Shown here: positions 25,118-35,573 of the stretch, one piece after another
Numbering within the stretch: the stretch's first letter is position 1
Layout: every line of letters starts with the position of its first letter
DNA from: Candidatus Woesearchaeota archaeon
Lineage (GTDB): Archaea > Nanobdellota > Nanobdellia > Woesearchaeales > JAFCFN01
DNA length: 52,561 nt
NCBI GenBank assembly: GCA_017608625.1
Contig: JAFCFN010000005.1
Span: forward strand, 1-52,561
Reading direction: 5' to 3'
The notes under the pieces: generated by a model
What the model saw: the letters and a program-made list of their open reading frames with translations, nothing else
Told to the model about the DNA's origin: nothing
The model's database searches: none
Made by a program: the position numbers and the translations under genes

Positions 25118-27349
25118 ATGAACAAGAAAGCACAAATAACAATATTCATAGTTCTAGGAATCTTGATATTGTTTACTACTGCAACTTATGTTTATGTTAA
25201 AACAAGAATTATGAAAGAAGAGGTTAAAGTTCCAGAGGTATTAGTTAAAAAAGTTCCCCTAGAAGTACAGCCAGTTAAAGAATATATTGAAGCATGTATA
25301 AAAACAACAGCTGAAAAAGGTTTAATAACACTAGAAGATCATGGAGGATATACCAATTTTTCTGAGTTTAAGCTAAATCCTATATTTCCAACACAAGGAA
25401 ATGCTGTAGAATATTTCCCTAATTCAAATATTCTCATTCCATATTGGCATTATATGAAAAGTGACGACAACTGTAGGGAGAATTGTGAATTTGATTCTTT
25501 GATGCTTCCATTAACAGGAGATGATTCTATAGAAACTCAGTTAGAGAATTATATCAAACTTAATTTAAACTCTTGCTTAAATGATTTTAGGGCTTTTGAA
25601 AATCAAGGTTACAAGTTTAGAGAAAAAGGGCCAATAGAACCAACAGCAAGCATAAGAGAAAAGGATATTGTGATAAAAGTTAATTATCCTATTGATGTTG
25701 AGAAAGAAGGCAAAACAACCTTAATTAAAGATTATTCTACTATAATTCCTTCTAAATTAAATGAACTCTATGAAATAGCAAATGACATTATTGATTATGA
25801 AAGAGATAGATGTTTTATAGAAAAACACATACTGAATTATTTATCATTATACCAGGGTCTGGATGAAGGTGATCTTCCTCCTGTAGCAATGTCAACAATT
25901 GGAACAAGAAAAGAAAAGATATGGATAAAACCAGAAGTAGAAAATCAAGTTCAGACATTAACAATGTCTGGTTTAAAATTATTGCAGACATTTAATACAA
26001 CTGGAATGGATTGGCCAAGAGCTCCTCTTAAAGGAGACTTTTATGACACATTAAGACAGAGCATATATAATCAATTTATTTTCTTTCCTTTGAAAAAAGA
26101 GCATGATGCAAAAATAGAGTTCAGTTATTTTAATTGGTTTAAGCCATATTTTGATATTTTGCCATCCCAAGGAGCTTTGATAAGACCAAATACATATGGC
26201 GATTTTGCAGGAAAGCTGGGATTTTTAGGAACAATTTTACAATTCGCAATTACAAAGGATTATTCATTCTCATACCAATATTCCTTTCCGGTTATCATAG
26301 ATATAACAGTTCCAACTGATACAGGTGTTGAAAAATTAAGATTTGCAATAGAAGCAAATATAAGAAATAATGCATGCTTTAAACCAAAATCTGAATATAG
26401 CATAACTGCAAGAGCACCTGCCTCTTTATTATGTGATCCAGACCAGAGAACAGGAGAAAACATAACAATAGAAGTAACAGATAAATTTAACCGAACAAAA
26501 AAACTTAGTGATGTTGCTGTTTACTTTTATGCTGGAGACAGCTGTTATATAGGAAATACAGATGAAAATGGTATTTTAAAAGCCCAGCTCCCAAATGCCG
26601 TTGGATGGTGGTTGAATTTAAAAAAAGATGGTTATGCTGATTTGTTTGTACACCAAACAGAGTTTACATCAAACTTAACGATGACCCCTCTGAAAGAGTT
26701 AAATGTTTTATTTGTTTTAATAAATGAAACAAATTATAACATACTAAAAGATATGAGTTATTCTGAAAGAAAACAAAAAAGAAATGATTATCTAACAAAT
26801 TTAACAAAAAATCATACTATTGTATTGCAGTTAAAAAGAATAAAAGAAAAGAAGAATGATCCAGAAATAGAGCAGGTTATTTCTTTTATGGATGAAAAGG
26901 CAGTGCCTGAAACAATTAAATTAATGCCTGGCAAATATACAATAGATGCTCAATTATTTATGAGTGGAAATTTTACAATACCTGAGGAAAGAGATAAAAT
27001 ATGTGAACAAACAAAATACTTCTGGGATAAGTGTAAAAAAGAAACATTCGATCCTCCAAAATCTTGTGGAAAAGACTGTTTGATAATAGCAGAGTGTAAA
27101 GGCTCATGTAAGGTCAAAGAAGATATAACATATCCTAAACTAGAATTGACAATGATAATAAACGGAGGGGCTTATCTTAATGAAAGCAGACCTTGGAAGT
27201 TAGATGAAGAAAAGTTATACAATTCAAATAAAGTAGTGTTTTATTTATATTCTCAAAATATTCCAACAAGACAAAAGCATTTAGAAGAGATGGAAAAATA
27301 CAAAGAATGGTCTAAAAAGAAAAGTATTATAGAGCCAAGATTAGAATGA
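25118..27349 (+). CDS. Large pilin-like N-anchored surface protein
   Basis: 743 residues from ATG 25118, which follows AGAGGTGAA; earlier in-frame starts (25079, 25097) are less well placed. The N-terminus MNKKAQITIFIVLGILILFT is a pilin-type leader and membrane core. The ectodomain begins with a VxPVKEYIEACI block shared with the paralog at 28178, then an IPYWHYM segment, a long beta-rich region, and a C-terminal cysteine cluster (CEQ, DKCKKE, SCGKDC, ECKGSC). Ends four bases into the next gene. Two such proteins flanking a six-TM protein suggest a membrane-bound surface complex with the giant proteins. Confidence 0.7.
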   Translation: MNKKAQITIFIVLGILILFTTATYVYVKTRIMKEEVKVPEVLVKKVPLEVQPVKEYIEACIKTTAEKGLITLEDHGGYTNFSEFKLNPIFPTQGNAVEYFPNSNILIPYWHYMKSDDNCRENCEFDSLMLPLTGDDSIETQLENYIKLNLNSCLNDFRAFENQGYKFREKGPIEPTASIREKDIVIKVNYPIDVEKEGKTTLIKDYSTIIPSKLNELYEIANDIIDYERDRCFIEKHILNYLSLYQGLDEGDLPPVAMSTIGTRKEKIWIKPEVENQVQTLTMSGLKLLQTFNTTGMDWPRAPLKGDFYDTLRQSIYNQFIFFPLKKEHDAKIEFSYFNWFKPYFDILPSQGALIRPNTYGDFAGKLGFLGTILQFAITKDYSFSYQYSFPVIIDITVPTDTGVEKLRFAIEANIRNNACFKPKSEYSITARAPASLLCDPDQRTGENITIEVTDKFNRTKKLSDVAVYFYAGDSCYIGNTDENGILKAQLPNAVGWWLNLKKDGYADLFVHQTEFTSNLTMTPLKELNVLFVLINETNYNILKDMSYSERKQKRNDYLTNLTKNHTIVLQLKRIKEKKNDPEIEQVISFMDEKAVPETIKLMPGKYTIDAQLFMSGNFTIPEERDKICEQTKYFWDKCKKETFDPPKSCGKDCLIIAECKGSCKVKEDITYPKLELTMIINGGAYLNESRPWKLDEEKLYNSNKVVFYLYSQNIPTRQKHLEEMEKYKEWSKKKSIIEPRLE

Positions 27350-28110
27350 AAAAAAGTTATTTTAAAAGAAAGTGGAAAGAGTTTTTAAATAGTTTTAAAC
27401 TCAGTACTAGTTTTATTTATGTTCTCTTGTTTGATGTTTTATATGTATCACTAGCCATACTGGCTTTAGTTGTGTTTGGAAAACTGGCACAAAATTTGAT
27501 AATGAAGCTAAATGCATTAAATCTCCAAGAAATTACAAATACAACTTTAATGGAAAACCAAGTAAAAACCTTAACAAGTGTAATGAATAGTCTGCTTATT
27601 TATACTATTCTACTATTGCTAGTGTTATTCATCTTATGTATTATCACAAGAGCATTAATATGGAATATAGTATTGAATAAGAAATTAACACTAAAATATT
27701 TAGGTAAATTTAGTGTATTAAATTTAATCTGGTTATTATGGATAATTCCCTTTATTTTAATTTTATCAACCAAAAATCCCTATTCAATACTGATATCGAG
27801 TATAATTTTAGCAATATTATTTATTTACTTTACTTTTGTTTTATACACAATATTCACAAAAGAAGTAAAAATAGGCAAATCATTAAAGCTGTGCTTTAAA
27901 TTAGGTGCAGGAAAAATTAATTTGTTTTTACTGCCTATGTTATTTGCTATTGTAGTTTTTGTTTTAGTGAACATAATTGTAGTAGCAGCAAATCTTATTG
28001 TGCAATCTAGTTTGATTGCATTGATTTTGCTATTATTGTATACTGCTTGGTTAAGGTTTTATTGCAGCTCTGTTACATTAAGAATTGCAAAAACAATAAA
28101 AAAATCCTAA
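27346..28110 (+). CDS. Polytopic membrane protein (about six TM)
   Basis: 254 residues with about six hydrophobic segments and a basic N-terminus (KKSYFKRKWKEF). No transporter or enzyme motif recognised. ATG overlaps the preceding stop. The gene's own stop codon sits in the loop of a palindrome (28100-28120). Lying between two paralogous pilin-like surface proteins, it could be a membrane assembly factor for them (inference). Confidence 0.65.
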   Translation: MKKSYFKRKWKEFLNSFKLSTSFIYVLLFDVLYVSLAILALVVFGKLAQNLIMKLNALNLQEITNTTLMENQVKTLTSVMNSLLIYTILLLLVLFILCIITRALIWNIVLNKKLTLKYLGKFSVLNLIWLLWIIPFILILSTKNPYSILISSIILAILFIYFTFVLYTIFTKEVKIGKSLKLCFKLGAGKINLFLLPMLFAIVVFVLVNIIVVAANLIVQSSLIALILLLLYTAWLRFYCSSVTLRIAKTIKKS

Positions 28111-28155
28111 AAGGATTTTTTGTGTTCCAAAAATTCCTAAGGAATTTTTGAGAAC
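28100..28155. repeat. Tandem palindrome between surface-protein genes
   Basis: AAAAATCCT (28100-28108) pairs with AGGATTTTT (28112-28120), and CAAAAATTCC (28128-28137) pairs with GGAATTTTTG (28141-28150), flanked by GTTC/GAAC. The first hairpin contains the stop codon of the preceding gene. Same two-hairpin architecture as the elements at 17095, 19952, 48008 and 49444. It may also act as a partial terminator. Confidence 0.6.
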
Positions 28156-28177
28156 ATTTAAAAACATCAAATAAAAA

Positions 28178-30073
28178 ATGAGATATATGCAAAAAAAGGG
28201 GCAAGTAACAGCATTCATGATAATTGGAATACTCATATTATTTTCTACTGCATTCATTATTTATTTTAAACCAAAAGCTATTTTTCCTGAGAAGATTCCA
28301 CCAGAAGTAATGCCTGTAAAGACTTATGTTGAGAGTTGTATAGAACAAATAGCAGAACCTGCAATAACACAAACTGGTTTACAAGGAGGTTATTTGGAAT
28401 TGCCAGACAAAATAAACAAAAACCCTTTCTCATATCTTGATTTTTCAGGACTAAAAGTTCCTTATTGGTATTACAAAGGAGAAGATAGAATTCCTTCAAA
28501 AAAGTATATGGAAGAACAATTAGCCAAGTATATTAATAAAAATTTAGACACGTGCTTAGCTAATCTTTCAGCATTCAAAGAAATGTTTGATATTGAGATA
28601 GTTGGTGATATTAATTCATCAGTAACTATTGGCGATTCAATAGTTTCAATAGATGTTGCTTATCCAATCCAAGTAAAATCTGCGAATATAAGTACATTGA
28701 TTTCTGACTTTAGCGTTGAAATTGAAGTTGGACTTGGAAAAACTTACAAACTAGCCAAAGCAATTATGGAAAAAGAAAATGATTTGAAATTTTTAGAAAA
28801 ACTAACAGATGAGATGATCTCAACTTCAGACTTGCCTTACGAGGGACTATATATCGGCTGTAAAGATAAGTCTTGGAGTATTGAAAATGAGATTAAACCA
28901 ACAATTCAGAATATGGTAAAATACAACTTTCATTTCTTAAGATTCGGAAATATGCAAATGATAGGCACAATTCCTGAAGAGTTGGAAGCATACTACTATA
29001 CAAAGAGAGATAAACCCTCCATACAGCCTGCTCCAGAAAAAGAAGAGTATGAATTAAGTTATTGGATAGACATTCCTGGGAAATATCAAGATCTAACAGT
29101 TAATACATTCTATGATCCTGGTTTTGGTATGAATGTGAGAGTATACCCTAGTAAAGGAGATGCTGTAAAACCAATTGAATTGGATGTGGCAGTTGTCGGA
29201 GAATGTATCAAAACTTTTCACCATTTTTATTCTGTTGAATATCCTTTATTATTTCAAGTAATTGATAGAAAGGATCCTACAAGAGTTTACTATTTTAATT
29301 TTGCAACACCTGTTATTTTGGAGAGAAATGAACCATCAAGAGAGATAAATATATATGCTGTTGATACGAGCTTAAGAACAATAACAAGTGACGATTATTG
29401 TAGTAGAAATCAGTATGACCTAGAGGTTTATGTTCAAGACGAAGAAACAGGAGAGGCACTTAATAATGTCAGCATCTCATACCAGTGTGTAAGATTTAAG
29501 TGTAATATAGGCAATACAGCCTACAAAAAAATTGATAACATTGTTGTAAGCGATATTCCTTACCTAGAAGGAAAATTCCCTTATTGTATAAATGGCTGGT
29601 TAATAGCAGAAAAAGAGAATTACTTAAAAAAAGTTAAGACAGTTACAATAGGTCCTACTACACAAAAAATGGTTAATATTGAAATGACCCCTTTAAAAGT
29701 ATTGAATTATTCATTTAATCCTATTAATTTGCCTTTTAAAGGAGATGAGGAATTTTTTATCCACATAACAAATGCCGACAAACAATATACTACAGACCTA
29801 ATATCTCCTTCAGAAGTAGAAGATTACAAAAATTTGAAACTTTTGTTTGGAGACTATAAGTATAATATAGATATTAAAGTAATGAGAAATAACAGTTTAG
29901 TTGGAGGTTATTATTTAGAAAATTGGGAAGTTGATAGGTCAAAATTGATTGGAGCTAATGAAATAGTCTTTAATGTATTTTTGACAAAAGATTTCAACAC
30001 AACAGAATTTATGAGTTATTGGAATGATGTAATTATAAAAGAATCTGGAGATTATAAGCCTGAAATAAAATGA
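28178..30073 (+). CDS. Large pilin-like N-anchored surface protein, paralog
   Basis: 631 residues (an ATG three codons downstream is an alternative). N-terminus MRYMQKKGQVTAFMIIGILI is a pilin-type anchor; the ectodomain shares the VMPVKTYVESCIEQIAEPAI block and the VPYWYYK segment with the protein at 25118, establishing paralogy. It has several cysteines and beta-rich domains, including a carboxypeptidase-regulatory-like stretch near ~420-500 (VYVQDEETGEALNNVSISYQ). Its stop overlaps the ATG of the next giant protein by four bases. Probably part of the same surface assembly. Confidence 0.7.
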   Translation: MRYMQKKGQVTAFMIIGILILFSTAFIIYFKPKAIFPEKIPPEVMPVKTYVESCIEQIAEPAITQTGLQGGYLELPDKINKNPFSYLDFSGLKVPYWYYKGEDRIPSKKYMEEQLAKYINKNLDTCLANLSAFKEMFDIEIVGDINSSVTIGDSIVSIDVAYPIQVKSANISTLISDFSVEIEVGLGKTYKLAKAIMEKENDLKFLEKLTDEMISTSDLPYEGLYIGCKDKSWSIENEIKPTIQNMVKYNFHFLRFGNMQMIGTIPEELEAYYYTKRDKPSIQPAPEKEEYELSYWIDIPGKYQDLTVNTFYDPGFGMNVRVYPSKGDAVKPIELDVAVVGECIKTFHHFYSVEYPLLFQVIDRKDPTRVYYFNFATPVILERNEPSREINIYAVDTSLRTITSDDYCSRNQYDLEVYVQDEETGEALNNVSISYQCVRFKCNIGNTAYKKIDNIVVSDIPYLEGKFPYCINGWLIAEKENYLKKVKTVTIGPTTQKMVNIEMTPLKVLNYSFNPINLPFKGDEEFFIHITNADKQYTTDLISPSEVEDYKNLKLLFGDYKYNIDIKVMRNNSLVGGYYLENWEVDRSKLIGANEIVFNVFLTKDFNTTEFMSYWNDVIIKESGDYKPEIK

Positions 30074-33000
30074 ATGTGAATAGATTATTAACAACAATTG
30101 TAATTAATCTTTTGATAAACTTGCCTCTAATAAGTGCAATAACAATAACTGATGTTAGTGTTAAAGAGATAAAAGTAGATTCTGTTTTAATTGAATGGAA
30201 AACAGACATAGAATCGAATTCTAGTGTTTATTATGGTACTACAACTGGTTTAGGCTTAGTTAAGAGCAATGGAACTCTTGTCAGAAATCATTCTATTTCA
30301 TTAACAAATTTGAGTTCCAGCACCAAGTACTATTTTGCTGTAGAGAGTTTTAACTCAACAGATAGAGCTTATAATGATAATAACGGAGCACTTTATAATT
30401 TTACAACAGCTGAGAAAGTAGAGTTATACTTGAATATAAGCAATAAAGAGAAGTATGTGAATAATAACAAATATTTAATAAGAGGAGAAGCAACCCCAAA
30501 TTCAAAACTAGTATTTTCTATTAATAAAAGAATGCCATCAGTGATAGAAGAAACTGGATTAAGTTATTTAAGAGTTAATGAAAGTGGTAGATTTTCAGGA
30601 ACAATAAGATTGGTAGATGGTTTTAATAACATAACTATCGAAGTAACAGATAATCAAGGAAACAGGGCGAAATTTAAGCATTATGTGACATTAGATTGGA
30701 GAAGGCCCATTATTACTTTACAGGAGATTAAGACTCCAAGGAATAATAGAACAGTCCCAATAATCGGGAGCTTGAATGAAGATGGCAGCTTAAAATTAAA
30801 TGTTGTTTATAAGAATCAAACAATTCAGAGCCAAGAAATAAATATCGTAAATAAAACATTTAATTCTTCTATAAAACTGACAAAAGATGGAGAATACCTC
30901 TTAAATTTAACTGCAAGTGATTTAGCTGGAAATAATGCAACAATTATTAAGAAGATTGTTTTAGATACAAAAAAGCCGAGACTAGATATAAAAACTAACC
31001 TTAAGCAAGAATTTCATTTTCCTGTTGTTGATATTGAAGGTAAAACAGAACCTAATAGCAGAGTATGGATAATTAACGCAGGGAATAATAGCAAGATCGT
31101 TGTTAATATAACGCAATATGATGAAAGGTATAGAACAATTGAAGGAGGATTTAATTTTGATGTGCTTGCACCATTTATTAAATACAGCAAAGAAATAAAG
31201 GCAGATTCAGAAGGAAAATTTAAAGAACAGATACTCTTAGCAGAAGGGAAAAATGAGCTCATATTCAAGGTTGTTGATGAAGCAGGTAACAAGGGCATGG
31301 ATGTTAGAAGAACAGTTAGAATGAAATCTGGATCTAACAAATGGAAAGTTGGCAGGATATCTACTGTTCCTAACGAGGTCTACACCTCATCTCTAAAAGT
31401 TGGAGAAACACCAATAAGCGTAATTTTTGAGTTGTATTATCTGGCTGGTTCTTCTACAGACATAAAGAATCTTGTGCCAAGAAATATTTTAGTAAGAAAA
31501 GATGAAGGGAATAGAAGAGCAAACAATTCATTTATATCAAAAATTGATGAAGCATCTATTTGGTATGTGGAAGAGGAAAATAAGTTTGTTGGTTATGCAA
31601 AAATATGGCTAAAGCAGTATACTGATGATCCTTACAAATTGCCTGATCAACTTAATTTTGATTTAGAAGCAATACTAAGTTATAGGGTAGGGAATTTTAG
31701 GCAAATAGAACGTGCTTTTTTCAAAACAGCTGTTTCTGTTCAAAAGCCAATACAATATAGCAAATGGCTTACTCCAAAAAGAATAAACAAAACAATCGAG
31801 AAATTGGATACATGGATAAAAAGATTGGATAAAGCCATTAATTATGCAGAAAAAGCAACAGTAGCGACAACAGCAGCTTGTGTTGGAGCAATTATTGGAA
31901 GATATTTAGGTTTAGTTGATGAAAATACTGTATTTTGGATATGTGATAGAGTAGGATGTCCGCCTGTTCCTCCTGATTGTGAAAGTATGGGGGAAATAAT
32001 TAATGAGAAATATTATAGAACAACATTAGAAGATGGATCAGAATTAACAGTGGAGTTCTTAGGAGATGCTAAAAAAGTAAAAGGTGCTGATTGTCCTTCT
32101 GGTCAAAATGTAATAAAAACATATTATCACTCTCCGACAGGAGCTCCTATTACAGCTGTTACTCAAACAGCATTAGCTGTACCTACTAAAAATATTTATT
32201 TCAAAACAGGGGATGTATCTGCTGTAAGTTCTCAATATTTATGTACAAATATGAGTGAAACAGAGTTCAAAAATAATCCTCCAATAATAGGTACTCCAGG
32301 ATTATGTTACAATCCTGTTGAAGATAAAACAAAATGTCTTGACCCTGCTCTTAGAGGTGTTAATCCATTCCAAGACATAATAACTTCAACAAGATGTGTT
32401 TGTTTTACAGGAATGTGGGGTAATTTGGAAAACATACAAAAGATATTGTATGGAATGAAGAAATGTTTACAACAGGCTCAAATAGGTAAAGTAAGAGGAG
32501 GATATTGTGAAAGATTATTTGCACAATTTGCTTGTGATATTATTCAGTGGGGTTTGAGGTTTATATTAGGACCAACAAAAATAAGTAAAACAGGACGTGC
32601 ACCAGATGTTACAGGAATAAAAAAGAACATACAGGAATTAAATAGCAAATTAAGAAGGAGATATGAAGGAGCCCTTGTTACTAGATTTGGCTTGAGTTCT
32701 GACCAGCTAGTTCGTAAAGCCTGTGTTGGTGCAATCACAGGTGACTGGAGTTCATTGAGAGAAGAAATAAGATCAAAGATAAAAGCGCCTGTTGCACCTG
32801 TTATTGGACCGTTAATTCCAGAGTCTAGAATAGTTGGTTATAATCCATTTACAGGAGAATTAACAATTCAGTATTTAATGACAATTGGAATTATGTCTGG
32901 TGGTCAAGAAGTAAGGGCAAAACTAAACTTATATTGTGAACCAGGTGAAAATGACGATTATTGTCCTAAGGATAGAGTATTACAGCTCTATGATCAGCCA

Positions 33001-34305
33001 GTGACATTCTATGTTCCAAGAAATGGAGCAATACAAAGAAATTATGTTGTAAATGTTGATCATTCAAGATATTGGTTTAATAGAGCAAAACTTGTTGTAG
33101 AGTATAAACTGGGTGCAGAAGAAAAAACAGAAATTCTTGATGAACCAATAGCACAAAAAGGCGGGTTAGTTGTGCAATGCCATTGGCAGGTTATTCCTCC
33201 AATGATAGTTTGTGAAAAAATAGGAGAAGAGCTTTATGGAACACTGCAGTTAGTTAAAGCTGAGAGAAGTCCTATGGTTAGCACATATTATCCTGACAAT
33301 AGTTTGAATGTCAAAGTTAATTTAGCTAAGATAGGAGGATTTGATTTTGATAAAAGAAATGCTTACTTGTATTGGAAGTTAATTAAACCTGCTGGTGCAG
33401 TTCCTGCTGTAGAGACAGGAGAAATAAAGATAAAACCATTTGAGGATGTAACCACAATAAGCTACAATATACTTGATTTCATACAAAAATTATCAGCTAT
33501 TGAAAGAGTTGGAAGAACAAAGTTTCCTGATAAGGTAGAGTTAAAAGAAAATCAGCCTATTTACATAGTAGCTAAAATAGGAGCTGATGAAAATGCTGAG
33601 AGAAAAAAGATTACTGTCTTAAATATTTGGGGGAAGAATGAATCAGATGGAAAAGTCAAATTGGAATGCAATGAAACAGAAAATATGGAATGGAGTTGTA
33701 CATCAACACAAAAGGTTCATTCATTAGAAATGAGTGTAGCAGTTAAAACAGAACAATCAACTGGCATATATTACAGAATTAATAGTAAAGATTTCAAAAA
33801 ATTATTTGATGTAACAGTTCCGTCAAAAGATTTGGGTAAGAGATTCGTAACAGGCAATTACCAGCTCATAGTTGATTTATACGAAGACGTAAATAGGGAT
33901 GGAAAGATTGATCCTGAGTATGATAAAAACATAGTTTATGAAGCAAAGAATCAAACAAAAGTGTTACGCCCAACTTTCAAGTATGTTGATGGTAAAGCAA
34001 GCTGCGAAGCACGACCTATTGTAGATATTGTCAAACCTACCCAAGGTACTTATTTTAATGAGTCAGAGAGTGAAATCAATAAAATCATTGTTAATGTATG
34101 GGATGATTGCAATAAAATAGGAGAAATAAGCGTAAGAGGCGTAGATAAATTTGGCAAGGAGTGCGTAAGCTCAGGATCTCTAGAAAATATTGACATTTCA
34201 GAGTGTGAACCAGGAGAAGTTGTAATAAAAGTCAAAGCTAAGGATGAAAATACTTGGGGACCAGAAGCTGAAGTTAAAATTGTAAAAAAGGGAAAATTAG
34301 AATAA
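30070..34305 (+). CDS. Giant secreted surface protein with FN3-like and cysteine-patterned domains
   Basis: 1411 residues. Signal peptide (~1-24), an FN3/purple-acid-phosphatase-N-like domain (~25-115: VLIEWKTDIESNSSVYYG, HSISLTNLSSSTKYYFAVES), then several Ig-like domains. A cysteine-rich region (~620-840) contains a hydrophobic block (RCVCFTGMWGN ~775 through FACDIIQWGLRF ~820) that matches the pattern of the protein at 20628. More beta domains follow, with no C-terminal anchor visible. Ends just before a convergent operon. Two giant secreted proteins plus two anchored ones in one operon imply a multi-protein surface structure. Confidence 0.72.
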   Translation: MNVNRLLTTIVINLLINLPLISAITITDVSVKEIKVDSVLIEWKTDIESNSSVYYGTTTGLGLVKSNGTLVRNHSISLTNLSSSTKYYFAVESFNSTDRAYNDNNGALYNFTTAEKVELYLNISNKEKYVNNNKYLIRGEATPNSKLVFSINKRMPSVIEETGLSYLRVNESGRFSGTIRLVDGFNNITIEVTDNQGNRAKFKHYVTLDWRRPIITLQEIKTPRNNRTVPIIGSLNEDGSLKLNVVYKNQTIQSQEINIVNKTFNSSIKLTKDGEYLLNLTASDLAGNNATIIKKIVLDTKKPRLDIKTNLKQEFHFPVVDIEGKTEPNSRVWIINAGNNSKIVVNITQYDERYRTIEGGFNFDVLAPFIKYSKEIKADSEGKFKEQILLAEGKNELIFKVVDEAGNKGMDVRRTVRMKSGSNKWKVGRISTVPNEVYTSSLKVGETPISVIFELYYLAGSSTDIKNLVPRNILVRKDEGNRRANNSFISKIDEASIWYVEEENKFVGYAKIWLKQYTDDPYKLPDQLNFDLEAILSYRVGNFRQIERAFFKTAVSVQKPIQYSKWLTPKRINKTIEKLDTWIKRLDKAINYAEKATVATTAACVGAIIGRYLGLVDENTVFWICDRVGCPPVPPDCESMGEIINEKYYRTTLEDGSELTVEFLGDAKKVKGADCPSGQNVIKTYYHSPTGAPITAVTQTALAVPTKNIYFKTGDVSAVSSQYLCTNMSETEFKNNPPIIGTPGLCYNPVEDKTKCLDPALRGVNPFQDIITSTRCVCFTGMWGNLENIQKILYGMKKCLQQAQIGKVRGGYCERLFAQFACDIIQWGLRFILGPTKISKTGRAPDVTGIKKNIQELNSKLRRRYEGALVTRFGLSSDQLVRKACVGAITGDWSSLREEIRSKIKAPVAPVIGPLIPESRIVGYNPFTGELTIQYLMTIGIMSGGQEVRAKLNLYCEPGENDDYCPKDRVLQLYDQPVTFYVPRNGAIQRNYVVNVDHSRYWFNRAKLVVEYKLGAEEKTEILDEPIAQKGGLVVQCHWQVIPPMIVCEKIGEELYGTLQLVKAERSPMVSTYYPDNSLNVKVNLAKIGGFDFDKRNAYLYWKLIKPAGAVPAVETGEIKIKPFEDVTTISYNILDFIQKLSAIERVGRTKFPDKVELKENQPIYIVAKIGADENAERKKITVLNIWGKNESDGKVKLECNETENMEWSCTSTQKVHSLEMSVAVKTEQSTGIYYRINSKDFKKLFDVTVPSKDLGKRFVTGNYQLIVDLYEDVNRDGKIDPEYDKNIVYEAKNQTKVLRPTFKYVDGKASCEARPIVDIVKPTQGTYFNESESEINKIIVNVWDDCNKIGEISVRGVDKFGKECVSSGSLENIDISECEPGEVVIKVKAKDENTWGPEAEVKIVKKGKLE

Positions 34306-34313
34306 AATTTTTA

Positions 34314-34709
34314 TTAAGGCAATTTTAAATGACCCTTATATATATCGACGTCTTGTCCGTCTTCTTTTCTATAATTATATAAAATTCGACAATTTCCTAT
34401 CTTTTTTAAACATGTTTTTCTATATATTATTTTATCTGAATTTATAGTGATGTTCCCTATCCAACAATCAATGTTATTTTCATTAAAATCTAATTCTTTA
34501 TCCAATTTCTTTGTTAATTTCTTAGAAATATCTGAGCCATCAGGATAAATCACAATTACAAAAGGCTTTGTCTTTTTAGCAATAAGCTTCCATTGTTCTT
34601 CTCTTAGTGGAAATTTTTTAAAACATCTCAAACAACTAGGATACAAAATATTATATGTGCCTTTATCTATGGTCAATTCAACTATTCTATATATCTCAAT
34701 TTCATTCAT
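34314..34709 (-). CDS. Uncharacterised 131-aa protein
   Basis: 131 residues with cysteines CLRC (near residue 27), C and CLKK, a mixed alpha/beta composition and no membrane segment. Last gene of the minus-strand operon of nine small genes (37386 to 34314), ending eight bases before the stop of the convergent giant surface gene. No family recognised; a CxxC suggests possible metal binding. Confidence 0.55.
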   Translation of the reverse strand: MNEIEIYRIVELTIDKGTYNILYPSCLRCFKKFPLREEQWKLIAKKTKPFVIVIYPDGSDISKKLTKKLDKELDFNENNIDCWIGNITINSDKIIYRKTCLKKIGNCRILYNYRKEDGQDVDIYKGHLKLP

Positions 34710-34731
34710 TTTTTGTAGTGAGTTTTTATTC

Positions 34732-34962
34732 CTATTTGTTTTTCTTATCCAGCTCAGTTTTTATATATAGGTTTAGTGCAGTGAGATACGCTTGTCTGAA
34801 TTCAACACCATTAGGAAATTTATCTTTTTTCAAATATCCTTTTTTTCTTAAAATGTCTAGTTGAATTGATCTTACTTCTTGCATTTGGGAAGGCTTTAAC
34901 TTATACTGGTCAATAAGCTCTCTTATTTTTTTGTCTAGATCAATTTCATTATTGTTTGCCAT
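34732..34962 (-). CDS. Small uncharacterised helical protein
   Basis: 76 residues, helical and charged (MANNNEIDLDKKIRELIDQY), no cysteines. Preceded by AAGGGA and overlapping the upstream gene's end by 14 bases, so translationally linked. Internal operon member; no family recognised. Confidence 0.5.
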   Translation of the reverse strand: MANNNEIDLDKKIRELIDQYKLKPSQMQEVRSIQLDILRKKGYLKKDKFPNGVEFRQAYLTALNLYIKTELDKKNK

Positions 34963-35569
34963 TTTTTCCCTTAAATATTGTTCCTAAAACATCATTAATA
35001 TCATAAATCTTTTCTCCATCTTTATAAAGATCCCACTCCAGAATACCTAATCTTGGCTTTATTTCTTTCCATATTTTTCTGTATGTAACTTTTTCTGGTG
35101 TTATATAGGTTGCAAACACATATTGTCTAAAGTACTTTTCAGGAAAAAAAGATTTTAAAATCTCATTCACGTCATCTACTTTTTTCCCTTTTCTTAGAAA
35201 TGCCGGTAAATCAAATTCATATTCAGCATCATATATTGATAATGGCTTTCCAAGCTCTTTTACTAGTTTTTTCATTTCTTCTTCTGATTCAGGAAATTCA
35301 GGTATTTCTCTCCTTATATCAAATGCATTTAAATGATATTCATTATTAAAATCTCTGCTCAATCTCAAAATCTTACCGATGAGGGTTTCACTAATCTTAG
35401 CATAATCCTGATCTTTGTAGATAGTAAGGCAATATCTTTTGTCTTTTGCAGCCTGTTTAAGAGCATCTAGGCATGTAAGCATTTTGTAATTTTCTGAAAA
35501 TTTCTTCAAACCAGGTCCTACAAATGTCCAGTGCCTTACTTTTTTTAAGATGTTTTCGATATTCTTATT
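34949..35569 (-). CDS. Uncharacterised 206-aa protein
   Basis: 206 residues from ATG 35569, which has GAGGA at suitable spacing; ATG 35581, overlapping the FHA gene, is an alternative, and the longer frame to 35644 would lie inside the FHA gene. It is a soluble alpha/beta protein with YCLTIYKDQDYAKISETLIG and YRKIWKEIKPRLGILEWDLY segments. Following an FHA gene, it might be its phospho-partner, but that is speculation. No family recognised. Confidence 0.55.
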   Translation of the reverse strand, partial: NKNIENILKKVRHWTFVGPGLKKFSENYKMLTCLDALKQAAKDKRYCLTIYKDQDYAKISETLIGKILRLSRDFNNEYHLNAFDIRREIPEFPESEEEMKKLVKELGKPLSIYDAEYEFDLPAFLRKGKKVDDVNEILKSFFPEKYFRQYVFATYITPEKVTYRKIWKEIKPRLGILEWDLYKDGEKIYDINDVLGTIFKGKNGKQ

Positions 35570-35573
35570 CATT

